From: Acidobacteriota bacterium
Lineage (GTDB): Bacteria > Acidobacteriota > UBA6911 > JACQSX01
Direction of reading: 5' to 3'
NCBI GenBank assembly: GCA_016211105.1
Contig: JACQSX010000034.1
Location: forward strand, 1-64,000
DNA: 64,000 bases
Under the pieces are notes generated by a model. That model saw only the letters and a program-made list of their open reading frames with translations, was not told where the DNA came from and searched no databases. Position numbers and translations under genes: made by a program. Below, one piece after another: positions 41,021 to 49,203 of the stretch. Within the stretch, counting starts at the first letter, position 1; each line of letters begins with the position of its first letter.

Positions 41021-42160
41021 ATGACGCGCAGGATCCTGCTCCTTGTGCTGTTAGTTTTACTGCCCGTAGGGTTGGTTTTCGTCGGCCCCTGGTTGCAAGC
41101 AGCGCTTTTGCTTTTGGACGCTGGAAATTTCCATGGGCTGGCACGACAGTTGGTTCGATGGACCAGCCAAGAAGTGCACACGCAGAATGTTCATGTTCTT
41201 ACCCGCTACGGCGGTATTCGCGGACGCATTTACGCTCCTTCGAATTCGAATATCGGAGCGGTGGTGCTGGTCCATGGAGTGCATGCCGCCGGAATCGCGG
41301 AGGAGCGTCTTGGGCCGTTCGCCCGCAAGTTGGCGGCGCACGGGCTGGTGGTTTTGACCCCTGAGATGGAAGAGTTGCGGCGTTACCGCATTACCTCGGA
41401 GACCACCGACAAAATCGAAGACTCGGTCCGTTGGTTTATAGAGCAGAAACCATGGGCGCGCCACGCTCGAGTTGGTTTGATCGGGATCAGTTTTTCAGGC
41501 GGCCTTTCAATTGTAGCAGCGGGGCGATCCAGCATCCGGGATCGAATATCTTTCACACTCTCTTTGGGCGGTCATGGGGAACTTTATCGCACCAGTTACT
41601 ATCTGTGTACCGGCCGGCTTGCCGAAGGACGCGGATATTTTAAGCCCCACGATTACGCTGTGGGAATCTTACTCTTCAACCTGTGCGATCGACTCGTTCC
41701 CCCCGGCCAAAGCGGCCCACTGGCGGACGCCGTGGCTGCGTATCTCGCGGAAGACTATGAACGGGGTCGCAGGATGATCGGGGAGTTGCCACCTCCCGCT
41801 TCGCGTATTTTAAGCTGGGTAGATGCGAGAGACTTGGGCAAGATTGGTCCGTTGATGCTTCCGGAGATCGGACACTTTGCGTCGGACCCCAATCTGTCCC
41901 CAGAACGCTCGGCGCCTCCAGCAACTCCCGTTTTTCTGTTGCATGGCAGAGAGGACAACCTGATTCCAGCATTTGAGACCGAGGCCCTGGCAAGATATCT
42001 CCGTAAGAAGGCCGAAGTGCATTTCTTAGTTACACCCTTAATTTCGCACGTGGAGTTGGAACGCCCGCCTGGTGTACGAGATGTCTGGAATCTGCTGCGG
42101 TTCTGGGAGAAGATCTTTTGGATCTTGGACCGCGCACGCTTGGCTGGCATATTTTCATAA
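41021..42160 (+). CDS. Membrane-anchored alpha/beta hydrolase
   Basis: A 379-residue protein with an N-terminal hydrophobic helix (about 5-28) and an alpha/beta-hydrolase domain. The oxyanion strand VVLVHGVHAAG is followed by the nucleophile elbow GLIGISFSGGLS, which reads G-I-S-F-S where the usual form is GxSxG. Acid and base candidates are D in HGREDNLIP and H in LISHVELERPP. It is probably an esterase-like enzyme acting at the membrane. No clear ribosome-binding site precedes ATG 41021. The substrate is unknown. Confidence 0.8.
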   Translation: MTRRILLLVLLVLLPVGLVFVGPWLQAALLLLDAGNFHGLARQLVRWTSQEVHTQNVHVLTRYGGIRGRIYAPSNSNIGAVVLVHGVHAAGIAEERLGPFARKLAAHGLVVLTPEMEELRRYRITSETTDKIEDSVRWFIEQKPWARHARVGLIGISFSGGLSIVAAGRSSIRDRISFTLSLGGHGELYRTSYYLCTGRLAEGRGYFKPHDYAVGILLFNLCDRLVPPGQSGPLADAVAAYLAEDYERGRRMIGELPPPASRILSWVDARDLGKIGPLMLPEIGHFASDPNLSPERSAPPATPVFLLHGREDNLIPAFETEALARYLRKKAEVHFLVTPLISHVELERPPGVRDVWNLLRFWEKIFWILDRARLAGIFS

Positions 42161-42176
42161 GTTGACTGGGCTCAAG

Positions 42177-43139
42177 TCACGTATGAATTTCCACCATCTC
42201 TCCATCCTCCAGTACATGGGTGCGTTCAACCATTTGCCCGTCGAATTTGGTTTTGCCCCAGACACGGGCATATTTGAAATTTTCCTCCAGGTCCTTGTGA
42301 ATCACTGCTGCTAGATCTGAGATCGTGCTTCCCCGTTTCATAATATACGGCACGGGTCGGTCTTCTGGCTTCTTACCCGGCGCCTTGGTGTAGACGCGAA
42401 CGATCTCCAACAGATCGAACACACGTCTTTTGATGTCGCTTAGGTGGCTCAAGGCGAGGGTACAGAACGGCACGGCGTGGAAGCGCTCCCGATACAAATC
42501 CTGCCAAACATCGAAGTTTGCTTTTCCGCCGGGCAGGTCCGTTTTGTTGCCGAGGATAACCACTCGTGGGGGTCCTTGTCTGTCTACTGAAATTCCTCGT
42601 TGAGCCAGCGTCGACAGTACAAACTCGGTCTGCTCAAGCAGATTGAGATCGTTAACGTCGAATAGAACCATGGCTATATCGCTTTGCTTGATCATAGCCA
42701 ATTGCCATGGCTCCAAAAATTCCGGCGCTAGCGGTGGGGTGTCCACCAGTTGGATTTGGATGTCTTCATACGGCATCATCCCTAGTTTGGGAACACGTGT
42801 GGTAAACGGATAATCGCCGATCTCGGTTTCAACGCGGCTCAAGTTGGCGAAAAGTTGAGATTTGCCGCTGTTGGGTGGCCCACACAGAATCACTTGGCCG
42901 GCTCCCTCCCGTTCAATGTGGTAGAACGGCTTCTGCACTGCGGTCGATTGCTTTTTCTGCGATTCTTTTCGAAGCTGTGATAGGCGGCGTTTCAGATCGG
43001 CTTGCATCTTTTCCGTTCCCTTGTGTTTGGGAATGGTGCGGAGCATCTCTTCGAGGGCGGCTAGTTTTGCAAGATTGGATGATGCGCTCTTGAATTTCTC
43101 TTCGGCTTGAAGATATTCGGGGGTCAAATTCGCGGGCAC
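42177..43139 (-). CDS. DRG/Obg-like GTPase with TGS domain
   Basis: A 320-residue GTP-binding protein. A helical N-terminus (1-75) precedes the G domain: G1 GPPNSGKSQ, a G2 region with YPFTTRVPKLG, G3 DTPP (the usual Gly after Pro is Pro) and G4 NKTD. A C-terminal TGS domain (about 245-320) probably binds RNA or ribosomes. The start is GTG 43139. A perfect TATAAT lies six bases upstream (43146-43151 on the minus strand), so the mRNA may begin at the start codon itself. Confidence 0.9.
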   Translation of the reverse strand: MPANLTPEYLQAEEKFKSASSNLAKLAALEEMLRTIPKHKGTEKMQADLKRRLSQLRKESQKKQSTAVQKPFYHIEREGAGQVILCGPPNSGKSQLFANLSRVETEIGDYPFTTRVPKLGMMPYEDIQIQLVDTPPLAPEFLEPWQLAMIKQSDIAMVLFDVNDLNLLEQTEFVLSTLAQRGISVDRQGPPRVVILGNKTDLPGGKANFDVWQDLYRERFHAVPFCTLALSHLSDIKRRVFDLLEIVRVYTKAPGKKPEDRPVPYIMKRGSTISDLAAVIHKDLEENFKYARVWGKTKFDGQMVERTHVLEDGEMVEIHT

Positions 43140-43145
43140 GTATTT

Positions 43146-43151
43146 ATTATA
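43146..43151 (-). promoter_or_regulatory. -10 element giving a probably leaderless GTPase mRNA
   Basis: TATAAT on the minus strand ends six bases before GTG 43139, so transcription should start on or next to the start codon. No ribosome-binding site could fit. The -35 region is weak, which lowers confidence. Confidence 0.45.
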
Positions 43152-43365
43152 GCTACGGCATGCGGAAGCTGGACAGTCGTTGCGGGTTACGGAAGTGGGT
43201 TGCGAGGTGAAAAACAGCTCATTGTCGGCAACTGACTGCTGTTCGATTACGGCGGTATCGCGTCGCGGCCGTTAAAGACGTTAAAGAAGTAATGCACGAC
43301 ACGGATCAGGACATTCAGGCGCTCATCAGAATGGGTCGACTACTTTGGAAGGGGCAAATATTTTA

Positions 43366-43935
43366 TCACGTCAGACCGCCGCTTGTGAGGAGCTGTAGGA
43401 GCGCAGCAGTCCTTCTTCCGCTTCCCTGGGGCGAGCTGAACAAGCGGTTAATACAACTCTTGATTAATCGTGCATCCTGTGGAGTCAACTCTGGCACGCC
43501 TGTCTTGAAATAACTCAGTTTGCTGCGGTGGTCTCCCAGCGCAAGCTTGATAATCGGCTGTTCCAGTTCGCCCAGGAAAAGCTCCACGCGCGTGGGAGCG
43601 GGATATTCCTTTTCAATGATTATAAAGAATTCATGGGCCTGATTTTCTGGCACTCCGGCGTGCTCCATAATCTCTGCGGCCTTTTCCAGGACATAGCCGC
43701 GGTACCTGGCAGAAGCAAAGAGTTTGTCCAGCGCCTCTCTAGGTTTGCGTTTCGGCACGATGGCGTGGATTAGTTCCAACCGCCCGTACCTTCTCGGAGA
43801 TCGCCGCTCCAGGTGGACCCAAAAATGTTTGTGCCTGCCCGTATCTTCCCATTTTGTCTTGAGAGCGAACGTGCAGTTTGGCCACGGTTTGATGGGAGGC
43901 GCCCGTTTTTTCATTGTCTTCTTTATTTTTGCCAT
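43366..43935 (-). CDS. Hypothetical protein, basic, function unknown
   Basis: A 189-residue soluble protein starting MAKIKKTMKKRAPPIKPWPNC. It has no signal peptide or membrane helix and is rich in Lys and Arg with a mixed alpha/beta character. GAGG lies four bases before ATG 43935, supporting translation. I do not recognise the family. Its promoter side abuts the broken cytochrome oxidase remnant, so this gene may mark the edge of a past rearrangement. Confidence 0.65.
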   Translation of the reverse strand: MAKIKKTMKKRAPPIKPWPNCTFALKTKWEDTGRHKHFWVHLERRSPRRYGRLELIHAIVPKRKPREALDKLFASARYRGYVLEKAAEIMEHAGVPENQAHEFFIIIEKEYPAPTRVELFLGELEQPIIKLALGDHRSKLSYFKTGVPELTPQDARLIKSCINRLFSSPQGSGRRTAALLQLLTSGGLT

Positions 43936-44019
43936 CAAGCCTCGAAGTAAGTTGGATTTGACCCGGAGGCATTCTAGCGCAGAGCGCCGCTCGGCCGATA
44001 GCGTTCTTGTCGGATAACC

Positions 44020-44352
44020 TTGCAACGCGCTCCCATGCCCGGACTGCGCTGGTTCAACACTGCTTGCCTGCTCTGCAGCAACATCACCCTAGAAATCGGA
44101 CGCGCTCGAGGAAAGAGACCCGCAGGGGACGCAGTCAAAACCTGGTTTTTCGCTACTACAGTGCTCGGATCAACTTTTTTGTTGGGACAGCTCCTTGCTT
44201 GGCGCCAACTGGTGGCTCGCGGAGTTTATCTCCAGACCAACCCCATAGTTCCTTTTTTTATATTCTGACGGGAGTTCACGGACTGCATCTTTTCGGTGGG
44301 CTCTTGTTGTTGCTTTATCTTTCTTTTCGAGCGTGGCGCGCCCGTAATTCCG
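44020..44352 (+). pseudogene. Cytochrome oxidase subunit III remnant, truncated and frameshifted
   Basis: One frame (from about 44035) reads RWFNTACLLCSNITLEIGRA and GQLLAWRQLVARGVYLQTNP. Another frame then continues SSFFYILTGVHGLHLFGGLLLLL. Together they form the central helices of a heme-copper oxidase subunit III. The switch lies at a CCCC run at 44241-44244; one more C would restore the frame. The first transmembrane part is absent upstream, and after about 44350 the homology stops without the usual YWHF ending. Either a decaying gene or, for the frameshift alone, a sequencing error. Confidence 0.75.
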
Positions 44353-44413
44353 ACAGGGTGCTGGCTCTCGGCGAGCTGCTAGAATCGACACTCGATGAAA
44401 GGAGAAACGATCG

Positions 44414-45028
44414 ATGGCTGAGGCGACCGAAAATGTGGCCCCATTGGGCTGGAGCAGCGAGACCTCTTCTCCCTTTGCCGTAAGCTGGAACAAGCTGATG
44501 ATGTGGGTCTTCATCATCACTGACGGGCTGCTTTTCGCCGGTTTTCTTGCTGGGTATGGCTTTGTCCGGCTCTCCAGTCCGGTGTGGCCCGATCAGATGG
44601 CGGTCTTCCACATCAGCTTCATTGCTCTCATGACTTTCGTATTAATCTCAAGCAGCGCCACAATGGCCACCGCCGTAGGCGCAGCGCTGCAAGGCAAGCG
44701 TCCGACTGTAGCGCGTTTCTTGTTGCTGACTGTTTTGGGGGGCCTCATATTTTTAGGGATGCAAGCCTATGAGTGGACAAGTCTGATTCGGGAAGGCGCA
44801 AGGCTTTATTCCAACCCCTGGGGTGTCCCCCAATTCAGCAGCTTTTTCTTCCTCATTACCGGGTTTCATGAAACCCACGTGCTGACAGGAGTGATGATTC
44901 TCTCCATCATCGCGGGTCGTTGGCTGAAGGGGCGGTGCTCCGCCGAAGGGGTGGTACTGGCAGGGCTCTATTGGCATTTTGTAGATCTTGTCTGGGTGTT
45001 TATTTTCACGCTCTTTTACCTGATATAG
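44414..45028 (+). CDS. Heme-copper oxidase subunit III
   Basis: A 204-residue membrane protein with about five helices. It has the subunit III hallmarks: WVFIITDGLLFAGFLAGYGFVR, the YEWTSLIREGARLYSNPWG loop, FFFLITGFHETHVLTGV and the ending YWHFVDLVWVFIFTLFYL. Subunit III stabilises the catalytic core and supports proton uptake. The start is preceded by a weak GATCG region only. The gene sits directly after a broken paralogue and before subunit IV; subunits I and II are not in this window. Confidence 0.92.
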   Translation: MAEATENVAPLGWSSETSSPFAVSWNKLMMWVFIITDGLLFAGFLAGYGFVRLSSPVWPDQMAVFHISFIALMTFVLISSSATMATAVGAALQGKRPTVARFLLLTVLGGLIFLGMQAYEWTSLIREGARLYSNPWGVPQFSSFFFLITGFHETHVLTGVMILSIIAGRWLKGRCSAEGVVLAGLYWHFVDLVWVFIFTLFYLI

Positions 45029-45054
45029 GTACTGAGGGCAAAGGGAAGGCAGTC

Positions 45055-45360
45055 ATGTTAAGAGATTGGTCTGAAGTCCGTTACGGAGTTTACTGGCGTA
45101 CCTGGTTTTTGCTGCTGGTCCTTACCTTGATGATGGTCTTGCTTGATCAGGCTTCGATGTCCCGCATTGTGCTTGTCTGGATTCTACTGGCCGCCATGTT
45201 GATGAAGGCCTCGCTGATTGGCGCCTACTTCATGCATCTTCGATTTGAAAAATTGAACCTTGTTCTCATGGTGGTCGTGGAGATCCTCCTTACCGCGGCC
45301 GCTCTGTTCTTTTTGATCGCTCCTGACGGAATTCGGATTCTTGAACGGTCGCAGCGATGA
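45055..45360 (+). CDS. Cytochrome c oxidase subunit IV family (CyoD/CtaF-like)
   Basis: A 101-residue protein with three hydrophobic helices (about 14-34, 38-60 and 66-88), including LLAAMLMKASLIGAYFMHLRFE, the signature of bacterial subunit IV. It helps assemble the oxidase. GGGAAGG lies six bases before ATG 45055. Only 26 bases separate it from the subunit III gene, so the two are co-transcribed. Confidence 0.88.
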   Translation: MLRDWSEVRYGVYWRTWFLLLVLTLMMVLLDQASMSRIVLVWILLAAMLMKASLIGAYFMHLRFEKLNLVLMVVVEILLTAAALFFLIAPDGIRILERSQR

Positions 45361-45403
45361 CCCCTCCTGCGGTGGTCAAGCGAGTGCTTGGGGGAAGCAG
45401 GCT

Positions 45404-45988
45404 ATGAATAGGCGAAAGGAAATTTTTCTTGCAGTAGTGGCTTTAATCGTCCTGCTGTGTCTCCCAGGTGCGGCCCTGGCTCAGTGTGCCATGTGCAGGA
45501 CGGCATTGATCGACTCCCTTGAAGGGCGGGGAATGGCCGGCGGATTCAACCAGGGTATCTTGTTCTTGCTCGGCGCGCCTTTCCTAGTGGTCGGCGCTGT
45601 CGCCTTCTTGATCTTTCGGGCTCGGTACACTGCGAGCCCAGGTTCGTCACGGAGCTGCAAAGGGGAGCGTGTTGGCCAAACGGTAACGCGCCGGTGCGTA
45701 CTCGCGGCAACTGTTCGAACCGCGCGCGTCAGCAAGCGGGGGGAGAAGCAAACTCGCTTCCTCCATGAAATCATTCGCATACGGTTCGCAGCCACGCGGT
45801 CGGGCGGAGGAAACAAGAGCGATGAAAGTTCCTCGTTCCCCGCCGATCGCTTACGCTCGCGGTTCCGTGAGGGAGTTGGGCGAGGTCCGACAAGTCAGAA
45901 GACTAGCCCCAAGAATAGATTCAACGTGTTTACAGGCCGACAGTTCTTTGGGCACCTTTTGACGTGGCTGATGCAACTAATGCATTGA
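45404..45988 (+). CDS. Small cox-cluster membrane protein with abnormal C-terminal extension
   Basis: The first 75 residues look real: a signal peptide (MNRRKEIFLAVVALIVLLCLPGAALA), then QCAMCRTALIDSLEGRGMAGGFNQGILFLLGAPFLVVGAVAFLIFR, a type of small CxxC protein often following oxidase genes. From about base 45630 the frame runs on for 120 residues of low-complexity Arg/Ser-rich sequence without family character. It ends inside the convergent Xre gene. A lost stop codon or rearranged 3' end is likely. GGGGGAAG precedes ATG 45404. Confidence 0.7.
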   Translation: MNRRKEIFLAVVALIVLLCLPGAALAQCAMCRTALIDSLEGRGMAGGFNQGILFLLGAPFLVVGAVAFLIFRARYTASPGSSRSCKGERVGQTVTRRCVLAATVRTARVSKRGEKQTRFLHEIIRIRFAATRSGGGNKSDESSSFPADRLRSRFREGVGRGPTSQKTSPKNRFNVFTGRQFFGHLLTWLMQLMH

Positions 45989-46460
45989 TCAGCGCGAAAA
46001 GGGAAGTCACAATCTCTTTGTGCCCGTGCTGCAACAGAAAATGGCACATCTGAAGGATCTCTAATTCTTGGGTCGAGTAACCTTCTACCGGCGCTTTTGC
46101 TTTCCTTCCACTCACCCGTCTGCTCAGATACAGTCGGTCCAGAGTAAAGCGGCCTGAAGAACCCGCCCGACTGCGGTCAGTTGATTGCAAGATAGGCCTG
46201 GAATCGAAGAAAGATGTAACGGGAATACCAAGAGCATCTGAAATTCTGGCGAGAGTCCGAATGGAAGGGGTCATCCGGTTATTTTCGAGGCGGGAAAGGT
46301 AGGAGACAGCCAGCCCCGTTAAGTCGGCAACTTCCCGCTGCGTCCTTTGCGACACTCGCCGCGCTTGCAGAATCTTCTTCCCAAAACCCTCACGCAGCTC
46401 TAGTTCTAGTCGATGTGGTTGTTTAACTTTAGCGATTTTCGACGCAGAGCAAGTTGGCAT
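45930..46460 (-). CDS. Xre-family transcriptional regulator
   Basis: A 176-residue protein with a Cro/C1-type helix-turn-helix (about residues 27-85: TQREVADLTGLAVSYLSRLENNRMTPSIRTLARISDALG). The C-terminal half is of unknown type. GGAGG lies ten bases before ATG 46460. It follows the CuA-cytochrome c gene by 31 bases on the same strand, so it may be the last gene of the electron-transfer operon and control it or the oxidase genes. Its 3' end overlaps the extended tail of the convergent gene by 59 bases. Confidence 0.85.
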   Translation of the reverse strand: MPTCSASKIAKVKQPHRLELELREGFGKKILQARRVSQRTQREVADLTGLAVSYLSRLENNRMTPSIRTLARISDALGIPVTSFFDSRPILQSTDRSRAGSSGRFTLDRLYLSRRVSGRKAKAPVEGYSTQELEILQMCHFLLQHGHKEIVTSLFALINALVASATSKGAQRTVGL

Positions 46461-46491
46461 AGATCCGCGCACCTCCGAAATTTGGCTTGGG

Positions 46492-47427
46492 CTAGGGTTG
46501 CAGCGTCAGAAGGTAGGCAATGACGGCGTCGATCTCCACTTCCGACAACCTTTGGTCCCAGGTGGGCATCTCCAAGGGCGGGACCGGGCCATGCGGGTCT
46601 TTCTTGCCTGGGGTGCTTCCTTTGCGAATAAGATCCCGGACTGAGCGATATTGTGCAAGAAAGACGTTGAAGCGGGCAACAGGCGGTGAAGCGACGAGAC
46701 TGTTAAGATTCTTGCCGCTTTCCATCTGCTCAACAATCACCTTCACATCCTCACGATCGAAAAGCATCAACCTTTCGGCTAGCGCATTTAATGCGGGAAC
46801 GGTTCCCTTCACATAATTCCAATTAGATACACCGCCGCGTCCTTCCGGGCCATGGCAGGTAAAGCATCCCTTCTGATGAAAGAGCCACTGTCCGCGCTCC
46901 ACGAGGTTCGCATTGGCGGGCGGCGGGGGCTCAAGCCAATACTTGCCTGAAGTGGGTAAAGAGCCTGTTGTGACCGCTTCTCCTTCTCGTTGTACTACGA
47001 TCTCACCGCGCATCCCAAAGTGCGGCATACCGCATACAGTTGTGCAGTAGTACTGAAAAACTCCCCGCTGTGCGGGTCTGACTTCGAACTCGACCACATG
47101 CCCGGGATAGACCTGCACCGGCCCCACACCCAGGGCAGGCGCGTAGAAAGTGTGAATCACGTCAGCACTTTTCAATCGGAAACGAGCCGTTCGGCCCACA
47201 TTCAACACGGGACGGGCAGCGGCAAAGTCACGACGCCAATAGTTCCAACCGTTGACTTCCTCCTCGGTCCAGGTTCCCGCCGAGTTGACGCCAGTCAAGT
47301 TGATAACCTGAATGTCGGAATCTCGAAAGAGATGACGAGACTGGTAAACAAAGGGTAAGAAAATGGTCGCGCCGATTCCAATGAGCGTTGCGAAAACGGC
47401 AACGATTTCTGCCATCTTTTGGCTCAT
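46492..47427 (-). CDS. CuA cupredoxin-cytochrome c fusion (oxidase subunit II-like)
   Basis: A 311-residue membrane-anchored periplasmic protein. It has one N-terminal helix (7-27), a CuA domain with all ligands (H92, C128, C132, H136, M139 in CX3CX3HX2M), then a c-type heme domain with CFTCH at 188-192. This resembles a caa3-type subunit II with one helix in place of two. The heme domain is very similar to that of the plastocyanin fusion in the same operon. GGAGG eight bases before ATG 47427 fixes the start. It could pass electrons to an oxidase or quinone-linked partner. Confidence 0.9.
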   Translation of the reverse strand: MSQKMAEIVAVFATLIGIGATIFLPFVYQSRHLFRDSDIQVINLTGVNSAGTWTEEEVNGWNYWRRDFAAARPVLNVGRTARFRLKSADVIHTFYAPALGVGPVQVYPGHVVEFEVRPAQRGVFQYYCTTVCGMPHFGMRGEIVVQREGEAVTTGSLPTSGKYWLEPPPPANANLVERGQWLFHQKGCFTCHGPEGRGGVSNWNYVKGTVPALNALAERLMLFDREDVKVIVEQMESGKNLNSLVASPPVARFNVFLAQYRSVRDLIRKGSTPGKKDPHGPVPPLEMPTWDQRLSEVEIDAVIAYLLTLQP

Positions 47428-47431
47428 CGTT

Positions 47432-48943
47432 TTATCCTCCATATAACCACGCAAAACAGCTCACGCATGCCGTTAGCAAAATAGCGACCGGCGTAAAAGC
47501 CTTGACAGCCGCCTCGCTGCCAAAGAGTTTGCGCGCCTGAGCGTAGCCGGTGGTTAGAGCGTAATACAGCCCTACTAAAAGAAAGAGAACTTGAATATAA
47601 GGCGTCCAATGAGGAACAACGGGTGTCCAGGCAATGTGGCTGGTGCCGAGGAGATCCCAACCCCAACCGAACGGGTCAGAGAGTGTCATGAGAATGTAGG
47701 AACCGTTGACCAGCATCAGCGGAAAGCTGAAGGCAATCCAAGCCAACAATCCCAGCGGCACAAGAGGATAGGCGAGCCCCAAAAAAGCGTCTTTAAAGGA
47801 AACCTCGCAGTCGCCGGCCAGCCGTTTGCCGATCCAGACGGCGCCATAATAAATTCCGGGAACCAGTAACAGCGCCGATGCCCACAGGACCGCTGTGTAC
47901 GCGAGGAAACCGCCCCACTTTCCGGACTCGGCGATATTGGCCCAGTCTTTCAGAAATCCCCACGGGCCTAAGTAAATAATCGAGTACGTCGTGGCCAGGC
48001 TGAGCATAATAAACGCCTTCCAGGCTTCGTCATATCCTTTCAGCCGCGTGTCCGAGCAGAAAGGGCGCAAATTGACCGTCATGTTATCGTGCGCGCACGC
48101 TTTCACACACTCCATGCACAAGCCGCAGTAGTTGTTGCGCTCCATCTTGCTCGGATACATGAACCAGGGACACCCCCATGCACGCTCGCTGCCGGCCAGG
48201 CATGCTTTCTCTTTGCACTCGTCACAGACTTCGCGGTCACGAGAACGGACCTCCAGCATGGAGGCCATCGAATAGAGGCTCAAAAATCCACTCACCGGGC
48301 AGACGTAATTGCAAAATGCGCGCTGGCGGTAGATAAGATGAAAGATGGTGGCGGTGAGGAAGATGGAAGACAACACGACAACACTGACGATGGGCCGCGT
48401 CAGGAACAAAGCGCTAAAGGTACAGAGGGCAAGAAAAAGGAAATTTTGAATCCAAATATTGGAAAGAGCTTTGGGCCAACGGCGGTTCAAGCCGAAGTAG
48501 CGATTGCGCCCGATCACCGAACCGGGACCCCCTTTCTTTTCTTTTTTGGGATCAATCGCCGCTACCCGCACCAGCGCCCGCCGCTGAAACCATTCTCCGA
48601 AGAAGGGGAAGGGGCACATGGCGCACCAGATACGAGAAGCGAAGGGCACCATCGCGCTGATCAAGAGGAACCACCATAGGATCCAGACAAAGATGATCAT
48701 GATGTTCCGATTGCCAACGGGAGTCCCGAAGATGCCGGCCGAAATAAACAGAAGAAAGATTAAGAGATTTGGAAAAACCGCTGCGAACTGGAACCATCGA
48801 AGACGAGCAATCCTCTTGAGCGGCGGGGCACAGCGGAACAGATCCAACCGCCATTCTTTGGCATCAACAGTCTGGAGGGTGTCAGGAATTTGGTGTGATC
48901 CCGGAACAATCTCCGGGGAAGCCTGGCGGGAGCGAGTTGACAT
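47432..48943 (-). CDS. Membrane polyferredoxin, NapH/NosR-like
   Basis: A 503-residue integral membrane protein with about ten helices. Cytoplasmic cysteine pairs in WCAMCP (107, 110) and CNYVCP (211, 215) are of the NapH/NosR/CcoG kind. Further clusters are C240, C243, C248, C258 and the 4Fe-4S motif C273-x2-C276-x2-C279-x3-C283. It lacks the N-terminal FMN domain of NosR. It probably links the quinone pool or cytoplasmic donors with periplasmic carriers. ATG 48943 has AAGGAG eight bases upstream; GTG 48949 is too close to it. Confidence 0.85.
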   Translation of the reverse strand: MSTRSRQASPEIVPGSHQIPDTLQTVDAKEWRLDLFRCAPPLKRIARLRWFQFAAVFPNLLIFLLFISAGIFGTPVGNRNIMIIFVWILWWFLLISAMVPFASRIWCAMCPFPFFGEWFQRRALVRVAAIDPKKEKKGGPGSVIGRNRYFGLNRRWPKALSNIWIQNFLFLALCTFSALFLTRPIVSVVVLSSIFLTATIFHLIYRQRAFCNYVCPVSGFLSLYSMASMLEVRSRDREVCDECKEKACLAGSERAWGCPWFMYPSKMERNNYCGLCMECVKACAHDNMTVNLRPFCSDTRLKGYDEAWKAFIMLSLATTYSIIYLGPWGFLKDWANIAESGKWGGFLAYTAVLWASALLLVPGIYYGAVWIGKRLAGDCEVSFKDAFLGLAYPLVPLGLLAWIAFSFPLMLVNGSYILMTLSDPFGWGWDLLGTSHIAWTPVVPHWTPYIQVLFLLVGLYYALTTGYAQARKLFGSEAAVKAFTPVAILLTACVSCFAWLYGG

Positions 48944-48945
48944 AT

Positions 48946-49203
48946 TCACTTCTCCTTACTTGGCTCGAAGGGTGGAAACTGTTCACGACTACCAAAGCAG
49001 AAACGTCTCAAGTGACAGCCGCAGAATCCGCATTCGCCTGCGCAGCCGGGACATATCACCTCCCACCCTCCGGTGGGAATCCGACGGCAGGGGACATGTG
49101 TATGGCACACAGGGCAGAAAAGATAATCCGTGTCCTCTTCCAGCGTCCCTTGCGGAAATTTCTTAAATACTACCAATTTGTTCATCTGCTCAGGGCGGCT
49201 CAT
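48946..49203 (-). CDS. Small nine-cysteine protein in the copper-heme operon
   Basis: An 85-residue protein without signal peptide. Nine cysteines fall in about 45 residues: CPVC, one single Cys, CPGC, CGFCGC with a Cys before it, and FCF. His and Arg are interspersed. This could be a double zinc ribbon, or a small Fe-S or copper-binding protein. ATG 49203 overlaps the previous stop (ATGA) and has AAGGA upstream, so translation is coupled. I do not recognise a family. Confidence 0.75.
   Translation of the reverse strand: MSRPEQMNKLVVFKKFPQGTLEEDTDYLFCPVCHTHVPCRRIPTGGWEVICPGCAGECGFCGCHLRRFCFGSREQFPPFEPSKEK

Noticed and set aside
44007-44483. 158-residue frame as an independent gene
   Set aside because: Only its middle (about 44250-44350) has meaning, as the second half of the frameshifted subunit III; its start and end are out-of-frame noise.
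48089-48679. 196-residue plus-strand frame opposite the polyferredoxin gene
   Set aside because: Antisense to a protein with clear helices and cysteine clusters; its own composition is polar and repetitive.
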